Both the position numbers and the translations under genes were made by a program. Shown piece after piece: positions 54,906 to 63,845 of a stretch of DNA of 63,950 nt. The notes under the pieces were generated by a model. That model was not told the origin of the DNA and searched no databases. It saw only the letters and a list, made by a program, of their open reading frames with translations. The first letter of the stretch is position 1, and every line of letters begins with the position of its first letter. This DNA is from Syntrophomonas sp. (GTDB taxonomy: Bacteria; Bacillota; Syntrophomonadia; Syntrophomonadales; Syntrophomonadaceae): contig JAENYG010000019.1 in NCBI GenBank assembly GCA_016841875.1, positions 1,595 to 65,544 of the forward strand, in the 5' to 3' direction.

Positions 54906-56732
54906 ATGTGTGGAATAATGGGTTATACCGGAAGAGGTAATGCTGTTCCGGTAATCATAGATGGCCTGGCGAAGTTGGAATACCGGGGATATGATTCGGC
55001 TGGGATAGCCATGTACAACGATGGGAAAATAGAGGTGTGTAAAAAGCAGGGCCGGCTGGCAGATATGGTCGCAGAACTTGGCACAGGTCAGTGCTGTAAT
55101 CTGGGTATCGGTCATACCCGCTGGGCGACCCATGGCGTCCCCAGTGATTCTAATGCTCATCCCCATTGCGATTGTACCGGTAAAATTGCCCTGGTTCACA
55201 ATGGAATCATAGAAAATTATGCTCAGTTGAGAAAAGAATTGATTATTGAGGGTCATGATTTCATATCCGAGACAGATACTGAAGTGATGGCCCACCTGAT
55301 AGAAAAATACTATACTGGTTCACTGGAAGAGGCAGTGCGAAAAGCACTCACTTTTGTGCGAGGCTCCTTCGCTATAGTGGTAATCTGTAGTGATGAACCA
55401 GATAAAATTGTAACTGCTAAAAAAGCCAGCCCTCTTATAATTGGATTAGGACAGGGGGAGAATTATGTAGCTTCTGACATTCCGGCCATACTGGGGCTTA
55501 CTTCTAATGTTTATATTATTGAAGAAAATGAATTTGCAGTAATAACTCCGGACACAGTTGTTATAACAGATTTTGAGGGCCAGCCAATTGACAAAAAGGT
55601 ATTCGAGGTTACCTGGGATGCGGTATCAGCTGAAAAGGAAGGATATGAGCATTTCATGCTCAAAGAAATAAATGAACAGCCCCGGGCTATCCGAGATACT
55701 CTGGCTGGTAACATGGCTCACAGGATAGTAGATCTAAGTGCACTGGAAATGGATGAAACCTTTGTAAATGTAAGTAAAATTTTTATAGTGGCCTGTGGAA
55801 CAGCTTATCATGCAGGACTGGTAGGGCGATTGGCCATTGAGAAGTTGGCCCGGGTGCCGGTGGAAACAGATATTGCTTCTGAGTTCAGGTACCGCGAGGT
55901 TTTATGGAATCCAGGTGATCTAATGATAGTAATCAGCCAGTCCGGTGAAACAGCAGACACCTTGGAGGCTTTACGAAAAGCCAGGCGACAGGGGGTAAAA
56001 GTACTGGCAGTCACCAATGTGGTAGGAAGTTCAGTAGCCCGTGAAGCCGATAAGGTGATCTACACCCATGCCGGGCCTGAAATCGCAGTCGCTTCGACTA
56101 AAGCTTATATTACCCAGCTGGCTATTATGTACCTCATAGCTATGTATCTGGGTAAGATCAAGGGGAATTGTACCGAGGAAGAATTACAGGAGTTGGGCTC
56201 ACAATTGTACGGCATCGATGTGCTGGTGCAAAAGATATTGGATCGGGAAAAAGAAAGCGGGAAAATAAGACAGCTGGCCGAAAAATACAAAGAAGTACAG
56301 AGTACGTTTTTCCTGGGACGCGGCCTGGATTATGCAGTAGCCATGGAAGGTGCTTTAAAGTTGAAAGAAATCTCTTATGTTCATGCTGAGGCTTATGCCG
56401 CAGGTGAACTGAAACACGGTCCGCTGGCCTTGATTCATGATGGAGTGCCAGTCCTGGCTTTGATCAGCCAGGATACATTGGTGGAGAAATCCATGTCCAA
56501 TATCAAAGAAGTAAAAGCTCGTGGTGCAGTGGTAGTAGCGGTATGTAAAGAAAGCCTGCAGGAAGCATGCCAGGAATGCGATGATCAAATTCTCTTACCG
56601 GATATAAATTCGGTCCTGGCTCCTATCGTTTCGGTAGTACCCCTGCAGCTATTTTCTTATTATATGGCCATCTACCGGGGAGCAGATGTAGATAAACCCA
56701 GGAACCTGGCTAAAAGTGTGACGGTGGAGTAA
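54906..56732 (+). CDS. glmS: glutamine--fructose-6-phosphate aminotransferase
   Basis: Makes glucosamine-6-phosphate from fructose-6-phosphate and glutamine; 608 residues. Cys2 is the glutaminase nucleophile (MCGIMGYTGRGNAVPVI), so the start is the ATG at 54906, after GGAGGTTTAATT, not the upstream in-frame codon. The two isomerase SIS domains include ISQSGETADTLEAL and CGTAYHAG, and the C-terminus ends DKPRNLAKSVTVE. Controlled by the upstream ribozyme through its own product. Confidence 0.97.
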   Translation: MCGIMGYTGRGNAVPVIIDGLAKLEYRGYDSAGIAMYNDGKIEVCKKQGRLADMVAELGTGQCCNLGIGHTRWATHGVPSDSNAHPHCDCTGKIALVHNGIIENYAQLRKELIIEGHDFISETDTEVMAHLIEKYYTGSLEEAVRKALTFVRGSFAIVVICSDEPDKIVTAKKASPLIIGLGQGENYVASDIPAILGLTSNVYIIEENEFAVITPDTVVITDFEGQPIDKKVFEVTWDAVSAEKEGYEHFMLKEINEQPRAIRDTLAGNMAHRIVDLSALEMDETFVNVSKIFIVACGTAYHAGLVGRLAIEKLARVPVETDIASEFRYREVLWNPGDLMIVISQSGETADTLEALRKARRQGVKVLAVTNVVGSSVAREADKVIYTHAGPEIAVASTKAYITQLAIMYLIAMYLGKIKGNCTEEELQELGSQLYGIDVLVQKILDREKESGKIRQLAEKYKEVQSTFFLGRGLDYAVAMEGALKLKEISYVHAEAYAAGELKHGPLALIHDGVPVLALISQDTLVEKSMSNIKEVKARGAVVVAVCKESLQEACQECDDQILLPDINSVLAPIVSVVPLQLFSYYMAIYRGADVDKPRNLAKSVTVE

Positions 56733-57106
56733 GATAACCCATCCGTGGGGCTCAACCCCATTTGCTATGAGTCTTCGCAGCGTCATATTGAAAACGACCA
56801 GAGGGAGTATAACTTGTACCCGCAACCTTACTAGTGACCAACGGGAACATCAGTAGTACCCGGAGTGTGAAGGGTGGGTGTTTCTGTTATGCTCCGCCAA
56901 TGCCTCCTTAATATTTATGCACTCAAAAAGTTATCTTTAGGGTTTTTGCAGTGGAATCAATATTTATAAAAAAACAAATGGCAATAAAAAATCTATTATA
57001 ATTTAAAGAAAAAGTTGACATTAGTTAATCAAAATATTAAATTTAGAAGAATAATTTCAAGCAACCTGATGTAATTACCTAAATTAAATGGCAAGGAGAT
57101 ACTATA
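56733..57106. other. intergenic region with unexplained structured segment
   Basis: The first about 180 bases (56740-56920) are GC-richer and rich in short complementary segments: TGGGG/CCCCA, TGTACCCG with CGGGAACA, TACTAGTGA with ATCAGTAGTA, and GGAG/CTCC. No ORF or known RNA class was recognised. The rest is AT-rich and holds the guaB leader; TTGACA at 57015 with TAAATT 17 bases later may be its promoter. Confidence 0.4.
57015..57043 (+). promoter_or_regulatory. possible guaB promoter
   Basis: Consensus TTGACA at 57015-57020, 17-base spacer, weak -10 TAAATT at 57038-57043. Confidence 0.4.
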
Positions 57107-58615
57107 ATGGCTTTTTATTATGACGAACCCTCTTACACCTTTAGCGAATATTTACTGGTACCGGGATATTCTTCCAGCGAATGTATGCCATCGAATGTCA
57201 GACTTAAAACACCTTTGGTTAAATTCAATAAAGGCGAGGAAGCGGCTATTTCAATGAATATCCCACTTGTTTCTGCAATAATGCAAGCTGTATCAGATGA
57301 TAAAATGGCAATTGCTCTGGCGATTGAAGGCGGAGTATCATTTATATTCTGTTCGCAGTCGGTAGAAGACCAAGCTGCTATGGTAAGCAAAGTTAAAAAT
57401 TATAAGGCTGGCTTTGTTACCAGTGACTCAAATATTAAACCAGACCAAACACTGGCTGATATATTGGAAATGAAAGAAAAAACAGGTCATTCAACCGTTG
57501 CTGTTACTGATGATGGTACTTCAAAGGGAAAGCTTCTTGGATTAGTAACAAGCCGTGATTACAGAATAAGTCGATTGCCTCTCAGCACCAAGGTAGATGA
57601 GTTTATGACGCCTTTCCAATCTCTAATGTGTGCCAATGAAGGTATCACACTCAAGGAAGCAAACAATTATATATGGGACCATAAGCTAAATACACTTCCT
57701 GTTATTGACGAAAATCAAAATCTGGTTTCGCTTGTATTCAGGAAAGACTATGACACTCATAAGGAAAACCCTGATGAATTACTTGATTCATTAAAGAGAT
57801 ACGTCGTTGGAGCAGGCATTAATACTAAGGATTATGAGGAAAGAGTACCTGCTTTGGTAGAGGCAGGCGCTGATGTTTTATGTATAGACTCATCAGAGGG
57901 TTTTTCGGAATGGCAAAAATTGACCATTGATTTTATAAGAAATAGATATGGTGATAATGTCAAGGTAGGTGCGGGAAATGTAGTTGATAAAGAAGGTTTT
58001 ATGTTTCTTGCCGATGCCGGAGCTGATTTCATAAAAGTTGGCATAGGCGGCGGTTCTATTTGTATCACTCGTGAAGAAAAAGGAATTGGCAGAGGTCAAG
58101 CTACAGCACTAATAGAAGTTGCTGAAGCCAGAGATGAATATTTTGAGAAGACAGGGGTGTATATACCCATTTGTTCAGACGGTGGTATCGTCTACGACAA
58201 TCATATAACGCTTGCCCTCGCTATGGGTTCTGATTTTGTTATGCTGGGCAGATACTTTGCAAGATTTGATGAAAGTCCTACCAATAAGTTTAATATTAAC
58301 GGTAATTATGTTAAGGAATACTGGGGCGAAGGATCAAACAGGGCCAGAAATTGGCAGCGTTATGATCTTGGCGGTACAGAAGATCTTTCCTTTGAAGAGG
58401 GCGTTGACTCTTTTGTTCCTTATGCAGGAAAACTCAGAAACAATGTTCAGATCACCTTAAGCAAAACGAAATCAACCATGTGCAACTGCGGCGCAATAAC
58501 AATACCTGAATTGCATAAAAAGGCAAAGTTGACCCGCGTTTCATCAACCAGCATCGTAGAGGGTGGAGCACATGATGTAGTACTTAAAGATAATAACATT
58601 CTGGCAGTAAAATAG
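57107..58615 (+). CDS. guaB: IMP dehydrogenase (kinetoplastid-like branch)
   Basis: A 502-residue enzyme oxidising IMP to XMP, the first committed step to GMP. Two CBS domains lie at about 95-215. The catalytic loop is [20 protein letters not shown] rather than the usual bacterial GPGSICTTR, and the flap reads [16 protein letters not shown]. This pattern is like kinetoplastid and some Clostridial/Bacteroidetes enzymes. The DNA is more AT-rich and uses codons differently from its neighbours, consistent with lateral acquisition. The ATG follows GCAAGGAGATACTATA. It stands alone, without guaA. Confidence 0.9.
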   Translation: MAFYYDEPSYTFSEYLLVPGYSSSECMPSNVRLKTPLVKFNKGEEAAISMNIPLVSAIMQAVSDDKMAIALAIEGGVSFIFCSQSVEDQAAMVSKVKNYKAGFVTSDSNIKPDQTLADILEMKEKTGHSTVAVTDDGTSKGKLLGLVTSRDYRISRLPLSTKVDEFMTPFQSLMCANEGITLKEANNYIWDHKLNTLPVIDENQNLVSLVFRKDYDTHKENPDELLDSLKRYVVGAGINTKDYEERVPALVEAGADVLCIDSSEGFSEWQKLTIDFIRNRYGDNVKVGAGNVVDKEGFMFLADAGADFIKVGIGGGSICITREEKGIGRGQATALIEVAEARDEYFEKTGVYIPICSDGGIVYDNHITLALAMGSDFVMLGRYFARFDESPTNKFNINGNYVKEYWGEGSNRARNWQRYDLGGTEDLSFEEGVDSFVPYAGKLRNNVQITLSKTKSTMCNCGAITIPELHKKAKLTRVSSTSIVEGGAHDVVLKDNNILAVK

Positions 58616-59074
58616 GTCGTTAAAAATGTATGGGTTATGATATGTAATATTCCTGTGAAGTGCAGCTTTAGTAGACTTTTCAAAGAACCTATAAGCTTGG
58701 GATCACTTTGTTATGAGGCTTTGTGAGACTATAATGATATGCAATAAAAGACGAAAAACCCCTGCGCTCTTCTGTGAATTCTAAACTGATCGGTTAACTG
58801 GACATAAATAAGATGCCCAGTGTGAGCATTTTCTGTTCGTTTTCCAGGGTTCAGTTCATATCCTTTAGTTTCCTGAACGCTTTTTACAGCAGCTGCATAA
58901 ACAAAAAAACTTTAACCCCTCCTGAATTTGGGAGGGGTTATTTATTGGCCTTAAATGCTTTCCTGGTAAAGGGTAATTTTAACTAACCTAGAAATTGTAG
59001 TATATAACATGTTCTTAACAAGCAAAAACGAATGTGTCAAAGAACATTTAATTTTAATAAAGGGGTTTTTTACT
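58616..59074. other. gene-free stretch before GNAT gene
   Basis: This region contains no convincing ORF and one strong terminator (58912-58945). Nothing else with clear structure was found. AAAGGGG upstream of 59075 serves the next gene. Confidence 0.45.
58912..58945 (+). terminator. rho-independent terminator
   Basis: AACCCCTCC-tgaatttg-GGAGGGGTT, then a T-rich tail. It lies about 300 bases after guaB, so either the guaB transcript is long or another short RNA ends here. Confidence 0.75.
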
Positions 59075-59530
59075 ATGAAAAATATCCTGATACGATATGC
59101 TGCGGAAAGCGACCTGGGAGCAGTTTTGTCTCTATATGCTCAGCCGGTATTGGATGATGGTAAAGTGCTTACGGGTGAGCAAGCTCTAGAAATATTTAAT
59201 AAAATGCAGCGTTATCCTGACTACCGGCTTTATGTAGCGCTGTCTGACAGCACGGTCGTAGGGAGCTTTGCATTACTCATTATGGATAACCTTGGACATT
59301 TGGGGGCTCCATCTGGGGTGATCGAGGACGTTGCAGTACACCCTCGATGGCAGGGGCAAGGAATTGGGACCCAAATGATGCAATTCGCCGTAGAAATGTG
59401 TCAAGATTGTGGATGCTACAAGGTTGCTCTTTCCAGCAATATTAGGCGAGAGAAAGCCCACCGTTTCTATGAATCGCTGGGGTTTGAACATCACGGATAC
59501 AGTTTCCTGCTTGACTTGACCCACTCATGA
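59075..59530 (+). CDS. GNAT-family N-acetyltransferase
   Basis: A 151-residue acetyltransferase. The acetyl-CoA binding motif is VHPRWQGQGIGTQMM and the C-terminal AHRFYESLGFEHHGYSF is typical. The substrate is unknown. The start at ATG 59075 follows AATAAAGGGGTTTTTTACT; a longer reading from 59009 has no RBS. Confidence 0.85.
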   Translation: MKNILIRYAAESDLGAVLSLYAQPVLDDGKVLTGEQALEIFNKMQRYPDYRLYVALSDSTVVGSFALLIMDNLGHLGAPSGVIEDVAVHPRWQGQGIGTQMMQFAVEMCQDCGCYKVALSSNIRREKAHRFYESLGFEHHGYSFLLDLTHS

Positions 59531-59653
59531 AAAAAGCTAAGTCGAGTAATTTTAATACTATTCATTATTATGGAAATATAAGAGCAAATTACCAGAATGT
59601 ATGTGTATAATAAAGACATTATAGAGATTAATTTTTAAGAAGGTGGGGTATTT

Positions 59654-61096
59654 ATGGTCAATGTAGAGAGGTACAGCAAATGTTGGGTTATTTTGCTGCT
59701 GGGTTTGTTCATACTGTCCTGCTTCATTTCGGGATGTGATAAAAAAGATGGAGCAGTAGATGAAATCGGCGGAATAGTAAAAGAGCAAAGCAACGGTCTA
59801 GTTAATGGAACCATGTATGGCGGGAAGATGATTGAGTGGTCCAATGATGCTTTGCAGGTCTCCCTGAACTGTCCTGAGCAGGCCAGCATAAAGCTGTATC
59901 CTGGAGAAGATGAGGTGCTTAACATCGATGGAGCAGATGACCTGGATATCAATCTGAAAATTATATCTCCCCAGGCTCCGGAAGCAGAGTTTGCCAAATA
60001 CATGGAAGAGTCTTTTGATAAGATGCCTTCGTATACTGGGGGATTTGAAGAATACCAGCGGAAGATCTTCGAAATCAATGGCCACCCGGCGGCTTACATA
60101 GAGTATAAATGGAATGTCATGAAAAGAGATTTTCGCGTCCTGGAATTAAACGTAGTAAATGGTGATTATCAGTATGAACTGATAGCGGAATGGTTATTAT
60201 CAAATGATGATAAATACCTGCCGGAAGCTCAAGCGGTATTTGACTCTTTCCGTTTGCTGGATGGGGAACCGGACTTGACTGCTGTAAAGGCTGAAGATGG
60301 GATAAGCGCTACAGTTTCTTCTCTAACCACAGAACAGGAAGCAGGAGACAACCCAACCGTAGAAGGAACGACTAGCCAAATGGAAACCGACCAGCAAGTC
60401 TCAACGGCTGCTTTTGCTTTAACCAAAGAGGCATGCAAGGAAGGACTTATATTAAATACTATTAATTATGAATATTCTGATCAGGCCGGAATCGCTGATT
60501 GGGCAGATCTGAAGAATCAATATGGCAGCCAACTACCGGCAGCACTGGCTCAAATGGGATTGGGAGATAAACAGGCGGCCTGGGTGGTTAACTCTGGCCA
60601 GCAATTTTATAGCGGAAGCCGCCACTATTTCATTCAGCGCTTTGACAGCGGTAAGCCCAGTGACTTCCTGGCCCACGACCAGGTAGGCAGTATTTACCTG
60701 GGCTCCTGGTACAATATTGATATACCGGTTCTGGTAAGCAAGAAATCTACATCATCACAGGCTTGCGTTTTAAGCCAGGGAAGTGGCACTGAGGGAATGG
60801 CATTAAATATAGTTAAAGCGGAGTTTGGGGATAAGGCTACCATTGCTGATTGGGCAGATCTGAAGAATCAATATGGCAACCAGCTGCCGTCGGCATTGGC
60901 TCAAATGGGATTGGGAGATCAACAGGCGGCCTGGGTGGTTAACTCTGGGCAGCAGTTTTATAGCGGGAACCGCCACTATTTCATTCAGCGTTTTGACAGC
61001 GGTAAACCGAGCAGTTTCCTGGCTCACGATCAGGTGGGCAGTATCTACCTGGGATCCTGGTATAATATTAACATACCGGTATTAGTTTCCCGGTAG
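59654..61096 (+). CDS. lipoprotein with two near-identical C-terminal repeats
   Basis: A 480-residue lipoprotein with a signal ending at the lipobox CFISGC (near residue 28). Residues about 50-200 are a DUF1795/PsbP-like domain in pattern (YLPEAQAVFDSFRLLDGE). A linker rich in Thr, Ser and Glu follows (about 205-255). Then two about 105-residue units (about 264-368 and 377-480) are almost the same, sharing ADWADLKNQYG, ALAQMGLGD, WVVNSGQQFYSG, HYFIQRFDSGKPS and YLGSWYNI. The DNA copies are 351 bases apart and nearly identical, so the duplication is recent. The protein is exported; its function is unknown. Confidence 0.85.
   Translation: MVNVERYSKCWVILLLGLFILSCFISGCDKKDGAVDEIGGIVKEQSNGLVNGTMYGGKMIEWSNDALQVSLNCPEQASIKLYPGEDEVLNIDGADDLDINLKIISPQAPEAEFAKYMEESFDKMPSYTGGFEEYQRKIFEINGHPAAYIEYKWNVMKRDFRVLELNVVNGDYQYELIAEWLLSNDDKYLPEAQAVFDSFRLLDGEPDLTAVKAEDGISATVSSLTTEQEAGDNPTVEGTTSQMETDQQVSTAAFALTKEACKEGLILNTINYEYSDQAGIADWADLKNQYGSQLPAALAQMGLGDKQAAWVVNSGQQFYSGSRHYFIQRFDSGKPSDFLAHDQVGSIYLGSWYNIDIPVLVSKKSTSSQACVLSQGSGTEGMALNIVKAEFGDKATIADWADLKNQYGNQLPSALAQMGLGDQQAAWVVNSGQQFYSGNRHYFIQRFDSGKPSSFLAHDQVGSIYLGSWYNINIPVLVSR
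60480..61089 (+). repeat. recent internal tandem duplication
   Basis: Two about 260-bp segments (60484-60740 and 60835-61089) encode the duplicated domain of the lipoprotein. They are 351 bases apart, with only scattered substitutions. Confidence 0.85.
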
Positions 61097-61127
61097 ATAT
61101 AAGTGAAAACTCGTGTAAGAGGCGCCT

Positions 61128-61162
61128 AATCCCCGTGCTGCTTTAGCGCGGGGATTATCATT
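61128..61162 (+). terminator. rho-independent terminator
   Basis: AATCCCCGTGC / GCGCGGGGATT stem (two mismatches) with a seven-base loop, after the lipoprotein gene. The T-run is poor. Confidence 0.6.
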
Positions 61163-61318
61163 CCTGCCCTGGATATATTCGTTTGGATAATCGCAAACCC
61201 TAAAAGAACTAAGGCTGTATTAATCACGATGTATAAAACCTCGTAAACAGCCCAAATAATGGATATGGAGTTCCTGTATCAACACCGAAAAAAGAATTAT
61301 AAGGAGGCGAATCGAAAA

Positions 61319-61807
61319 ATGGATGAAAAAGAATATGTTATTTTGAAGACGGCCATACTTAATGAACTGGAAGGGGAGACTTTTTACCGGTTAGCCGCGG
61401 ATAATGTTAAAAACCCGGATATGCGGGAAGCTTTTCTTTATCTGGCTAAAGAGGAACAAAACCATCAGCAGATTTTAAAGTATATGCTGGAACAAATGAC
61501 AGCCGGAAAAGACATTTCAGTTGAAATTACCAACCTGGAGGCAATAAGTCCGGGTATATTTAAACTCTCGGAAGCTGCTGGGAAGGTTGATAATATCGAG
61601 ATATCAGCTGTGAGTACAGGTATATTAATGGAAAAAGCATCGGTAGATTATTACCGCCAGGCATCCTTAACGTCAGTGAACGTAAATACTAAGAATCTGT
61701 ATGAAAATCTAGTGCAGTGGGAAATGGGCCACCTGGAGGAGTTGGAGAAAATATATGATTTTCTCAGGCAAAGCTGGTTTGAGCAGCAGGGATTCTCGTC
61801 ATCTTAA
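61319..61807 (+). CDS. ferritin-like (rubrerythrin-type) diiron protein
   Basis: A 162-residue four-helix bundle. Diiron ligands appear as E..E (LNELEGETFYRLA), EEQNHQQI, EKASVDYYRQA and WEMGHLEELEKIYD. There is no C-terminal rubredoxin domain. It may store iron or reduce peroxide. ATG 61319 has AAGGAGGCG upstream; the longer ORF start has none. Confidence 0.85.
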   Translation: MDEKEYVILKTAILNELEGETFYRLAADNVKNPDMREAFLYLAKEEQNHQQILKYMLEQMTAGKDISVEITNLEAISPGIFKLSEAAGKVDNIEISAVSTGILMEKASVDYYRQASLTSVNVNTKNLYENLVQWEMGHLEELEKIYDFLRQSWFEQQGFSSS

Positions 61808-61953
61808 AGAATTAAATCTAGTTAAAGAAAGTCGATTTCGGGACTTGGATTATTCTTCAGGCGAGCAGCCTGGTAGTTTTTGTAAGGTTCGTACCTTGCT
61901 TGATTAACGATGATTATAGTTTCACTTAATAGGTAAATATATATGACCAGTAG

Positions 61954-61978
61954 AGGCCGCGCCGCGGTCTTTTTTTTA
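61954..61978 (+). terminator. rho-independent terminator
   Basis: GGCCGC-gcc-GCGGTC stem followed by eight Ts. Confidence 0.6.
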
Positions 61979-62075
61979 TCCTGGAAAGCTCTTTTAACAG
62001 TAATATGAGAAAAGTTAAATGGGCAGTATTATCAATTTTTATTATCAGATATTGAGGTTATGACAATTATTTAGG

Positions 62076-62301
62076 AAAAACATGTTCACATATGAAGGTA
62101 TCTGTATTATCATGTTAGTAATATGCGACATAAGTCGCCCAAAAGAATAGCTTATCTCTGAGCCGAAAGACCTAAAGCCGCAGGGCCATGGTTTGCTGGC
62201 CGGGGCATAACTGGAAACGGTTGCGCCTTCCATGTTTGAAAAGGAGATTGCAGGAGAGCCTAGATTATAGCTCTCTAGTAGTGCCTTTGGGCACTTTTTT
62301 T
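62076..62301 (+). promoter_or_regulatory. unidentified structured leader RNA with terminator
   Basis: About 160 bases closed by AAACATG (near 62079) and CATGTTT (near 62230). Inside are GCGAC-ataa-GTCGC, the segment GCCGAAAGACC, AAAGCCGCAGGGCCATGG and an arm AACTG-GAAA-CGGTT. It is followed by GAGAGC/GCTCTC and a terminator at 62280-62301 (AGTGCC/GGCACT, T7). The AAAGCC...GGGCC part loosely recalls c-di-GMP-I (GEMM) riboswitches, but their diagnostic GGGACGCAAAGC and CACG...GCAAACC segments are absent. No class was assigned. Confidence 0.5.
62280..62301 (+). terminator. leader terminator upstream of SLH gene
   Basis: AGTGCC/GGCACT stem then seven Ts. It lies 127 bases before the SLH gene start, as in attenuation or riboswitch control. 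Confidence 0.75.
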
Positions 62302-62427
62302 ATGGAATATTTTATCGAATGGTATAAGCATTTTAACTAATAGTTATTTTGATTTTATGGGAGGTGTATACTGCACAGATACACAGATATTAAAATCATA
62401 GTATTTAAAGATTGGGAGGGTATGATA

Positions 62428-63804
62428 ATGTATAAGAAAAATAACGCCAAACAGCGTACCGTTTGGGCTGTTCTACTTACTTTACTAATGGTGCTTTCTT
62501 CCCTGGCAATAAGTGTTCCAGCGGCCAGAGCGGATGGGCTGACTATCAACAGTTTCACACCTGCTGGGGATTTGATCAGTGAAGATAGCAGTGAAGTGAA
62601 CTATCAGATCAATGAGCAGGTGGACCCAGATAATGTTCATTTTACCTGGAATTTTTCTAATGGAATGGACTCTAATTTTGAAAGTAATATTGAAAAAATA
62701 GTTTTGAATAATAAAAACTCAGGTCAAGAGATTCATTTGGCCAGGACCATCAGCAGCGCATGGGATGGCACTACTGTAAGTACTCAAGACTTCATGTATA
62801 CAAAAACAGGTGGTGGCGATGGCAGCGGTGGTGTAAGATGTGTGGAATTGATACTGCAGAGTACTTCCCTGGAGGCGGGGACGGACTATACAATTGTATT
62901 AGCAGGGTCTATTGCTGCTAACAATGGAAATACTCTTGAGAAAACCTATTCCTGGAATTTTACAACTATAGGGACTGCCGCAGACAGCCAATGCCCTACC
63001 TGGCAGGTGGATAGTGTATTAATTGCTAACCCCGCTTCTACTGAGGCAGTATTGGAGTGGCCGGCAGCTCAAGATAACACAGCCATTACTGGATATAAGA
63101 TATATCAAGGTATGCTTGAATTAGCTCTTGTAGGTGCCGATACCTTAACCTACACTGTGAGCGGCCTAACGCCTGCAACTAGCCATAACTTCAAAATTGA
63201 AGCCGGAGATGCGAATGGAAATTGGAGCAATGATGGCCCTGCGGTCGCTGTGATGACGGAAGCATTACCAGTTTCAACGCCTCCAGCGGATTCTTCCCCT
63301 ACAGATATTGCAGGGCATTGGGCGGAAAATAATATTAAGACACTGATGGGTATGGGAGCCATGAACGGGTATGCGGATGGGACTTTCAAGCCGAATAACA
63401 AAATTACCAGAGCAGAATTTGCTACGATTCTGGTCAAAGCCCTCGACCTGGAAGCAGGGGATGAGATGGTATTTAGTGACACTGCTAATCACTGGGCCAG
63501 AGAATATATTTCTATAGCTGCAGCAAACGGTATTATAAACGGTTATAGTGTTCAGAAATTTGGTCCTGATGATTCAATCACCCGTGAACAGATGGCGGCC
63601 ATGATAGGTCGGGCTCGGCAACTACAAGCAGGTGAGGCCGGGATAAACTTTATTGATGAGCAACAGATATCTGCCTGGGCCAGGGAAGCAGTACAGCAGG
63701 TAAGCAGCAACCTTATCATGTCGGGTTATGAAGACCACACTTTCCGGCCCGCAGCCTATACCAGCAGGGCGGAAGCAGCTAAAACCATTTGTCAAATTTT
63801 ATAA
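62428..63804 (+). CDS. SLH-domain surface protein with Ig-like and FnIII domains
   Basis: A 458-residue exported protein. The signal peptide is residues 1-about 34 (VWAVLLTLLMVLSSLAISVP, cleaved after ARA). Residues about 38-180 resemble a Big_5 Ig-like domain (INEQVDPDNVHFTWNFS). About 190-280 is fibronectin type III (AVLEWPAAQDNTAITGYKIYQ). Three SLH repeats fill the C-terminus: DIAGHWAENNIKTLMGMGAM, TANHWAREYISIAAANGIIN and QQISAWAREAVQQVSS, which bind secondary cell-wall polymer. ATG 62428 was chosen with GGGAGGG seven bases upstream. A structured leader precedes it. Confidence 0.92.
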   Translation: MYKKNNAKQRTVWAVLLTLLMVLSSLAISVPAARADGLTINSFTPAGDLISEDSSEVNYQINEQVDPDNVHFTWNFSNGMDSNFESNIEKIVLNNKNSGQEIHLARTISSAWDGTTVSTQDFMYTKTGGGDGSGGVRCVELILQSTSLEAGTDYTIVLAGSIAANNGNTLEKTYSWNFTTIGTAADSQCPTWQVDSVLIANPASTEAVLEWPAAQDNTAITGYKIYQGMLELALVGADTLTYTVSGLTPATSHNFKIEAGDANGNWSNDGPAVAVMTEALPVSTPPADSSPTDIAGHWAENNIKTLMGMGAMNGYADGTFKPNNKITRAEFATILVKALDLEAGDEMVFSDTANHWAREYISIAAANGIINGYSVQKFGPDDSITREQMAAMIGRARQLQAGEAGINFIDEQQISAWAREAVQQVSSNLIMSGYEDHTFRPAAYTSRAEAAKTICQIL

Positions 63805-63808
63805 ATAA

Positions 63809-63845
63809 CAGGGGGCTGGGATGTTTCCAGCCCCCTTGTTTTTTA
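63809..63845 (+). terminator. rho-independent terminator
   Basis: GGGGGCTGG-gatgttt-CCAGCCCCC then TTGTTTTTTT, directly after the SLH gene. Confidence 0.88.

Larger units (their letters stand above)
61808..62427. other. long leader region before SLH gene
   Basis: It has an AGGC-gagca-GCCT hairpin with T-run (61857-61882) and a GGCCGC/GCGGTC hairpin with eight Ts (61954-61978), both terminator-like. The unidentified structured RNA at 62076-62301 follows. I see no coding sequence. Confidence 0.5.

Noticed and set aside
62076-62301. Assignment of the SLH leader as a standard c-di-GMP-I riboswitch
   Set aside because: The core segments GGGACGCAAAGC and GCAAACC are not found, so I left it unclassified.
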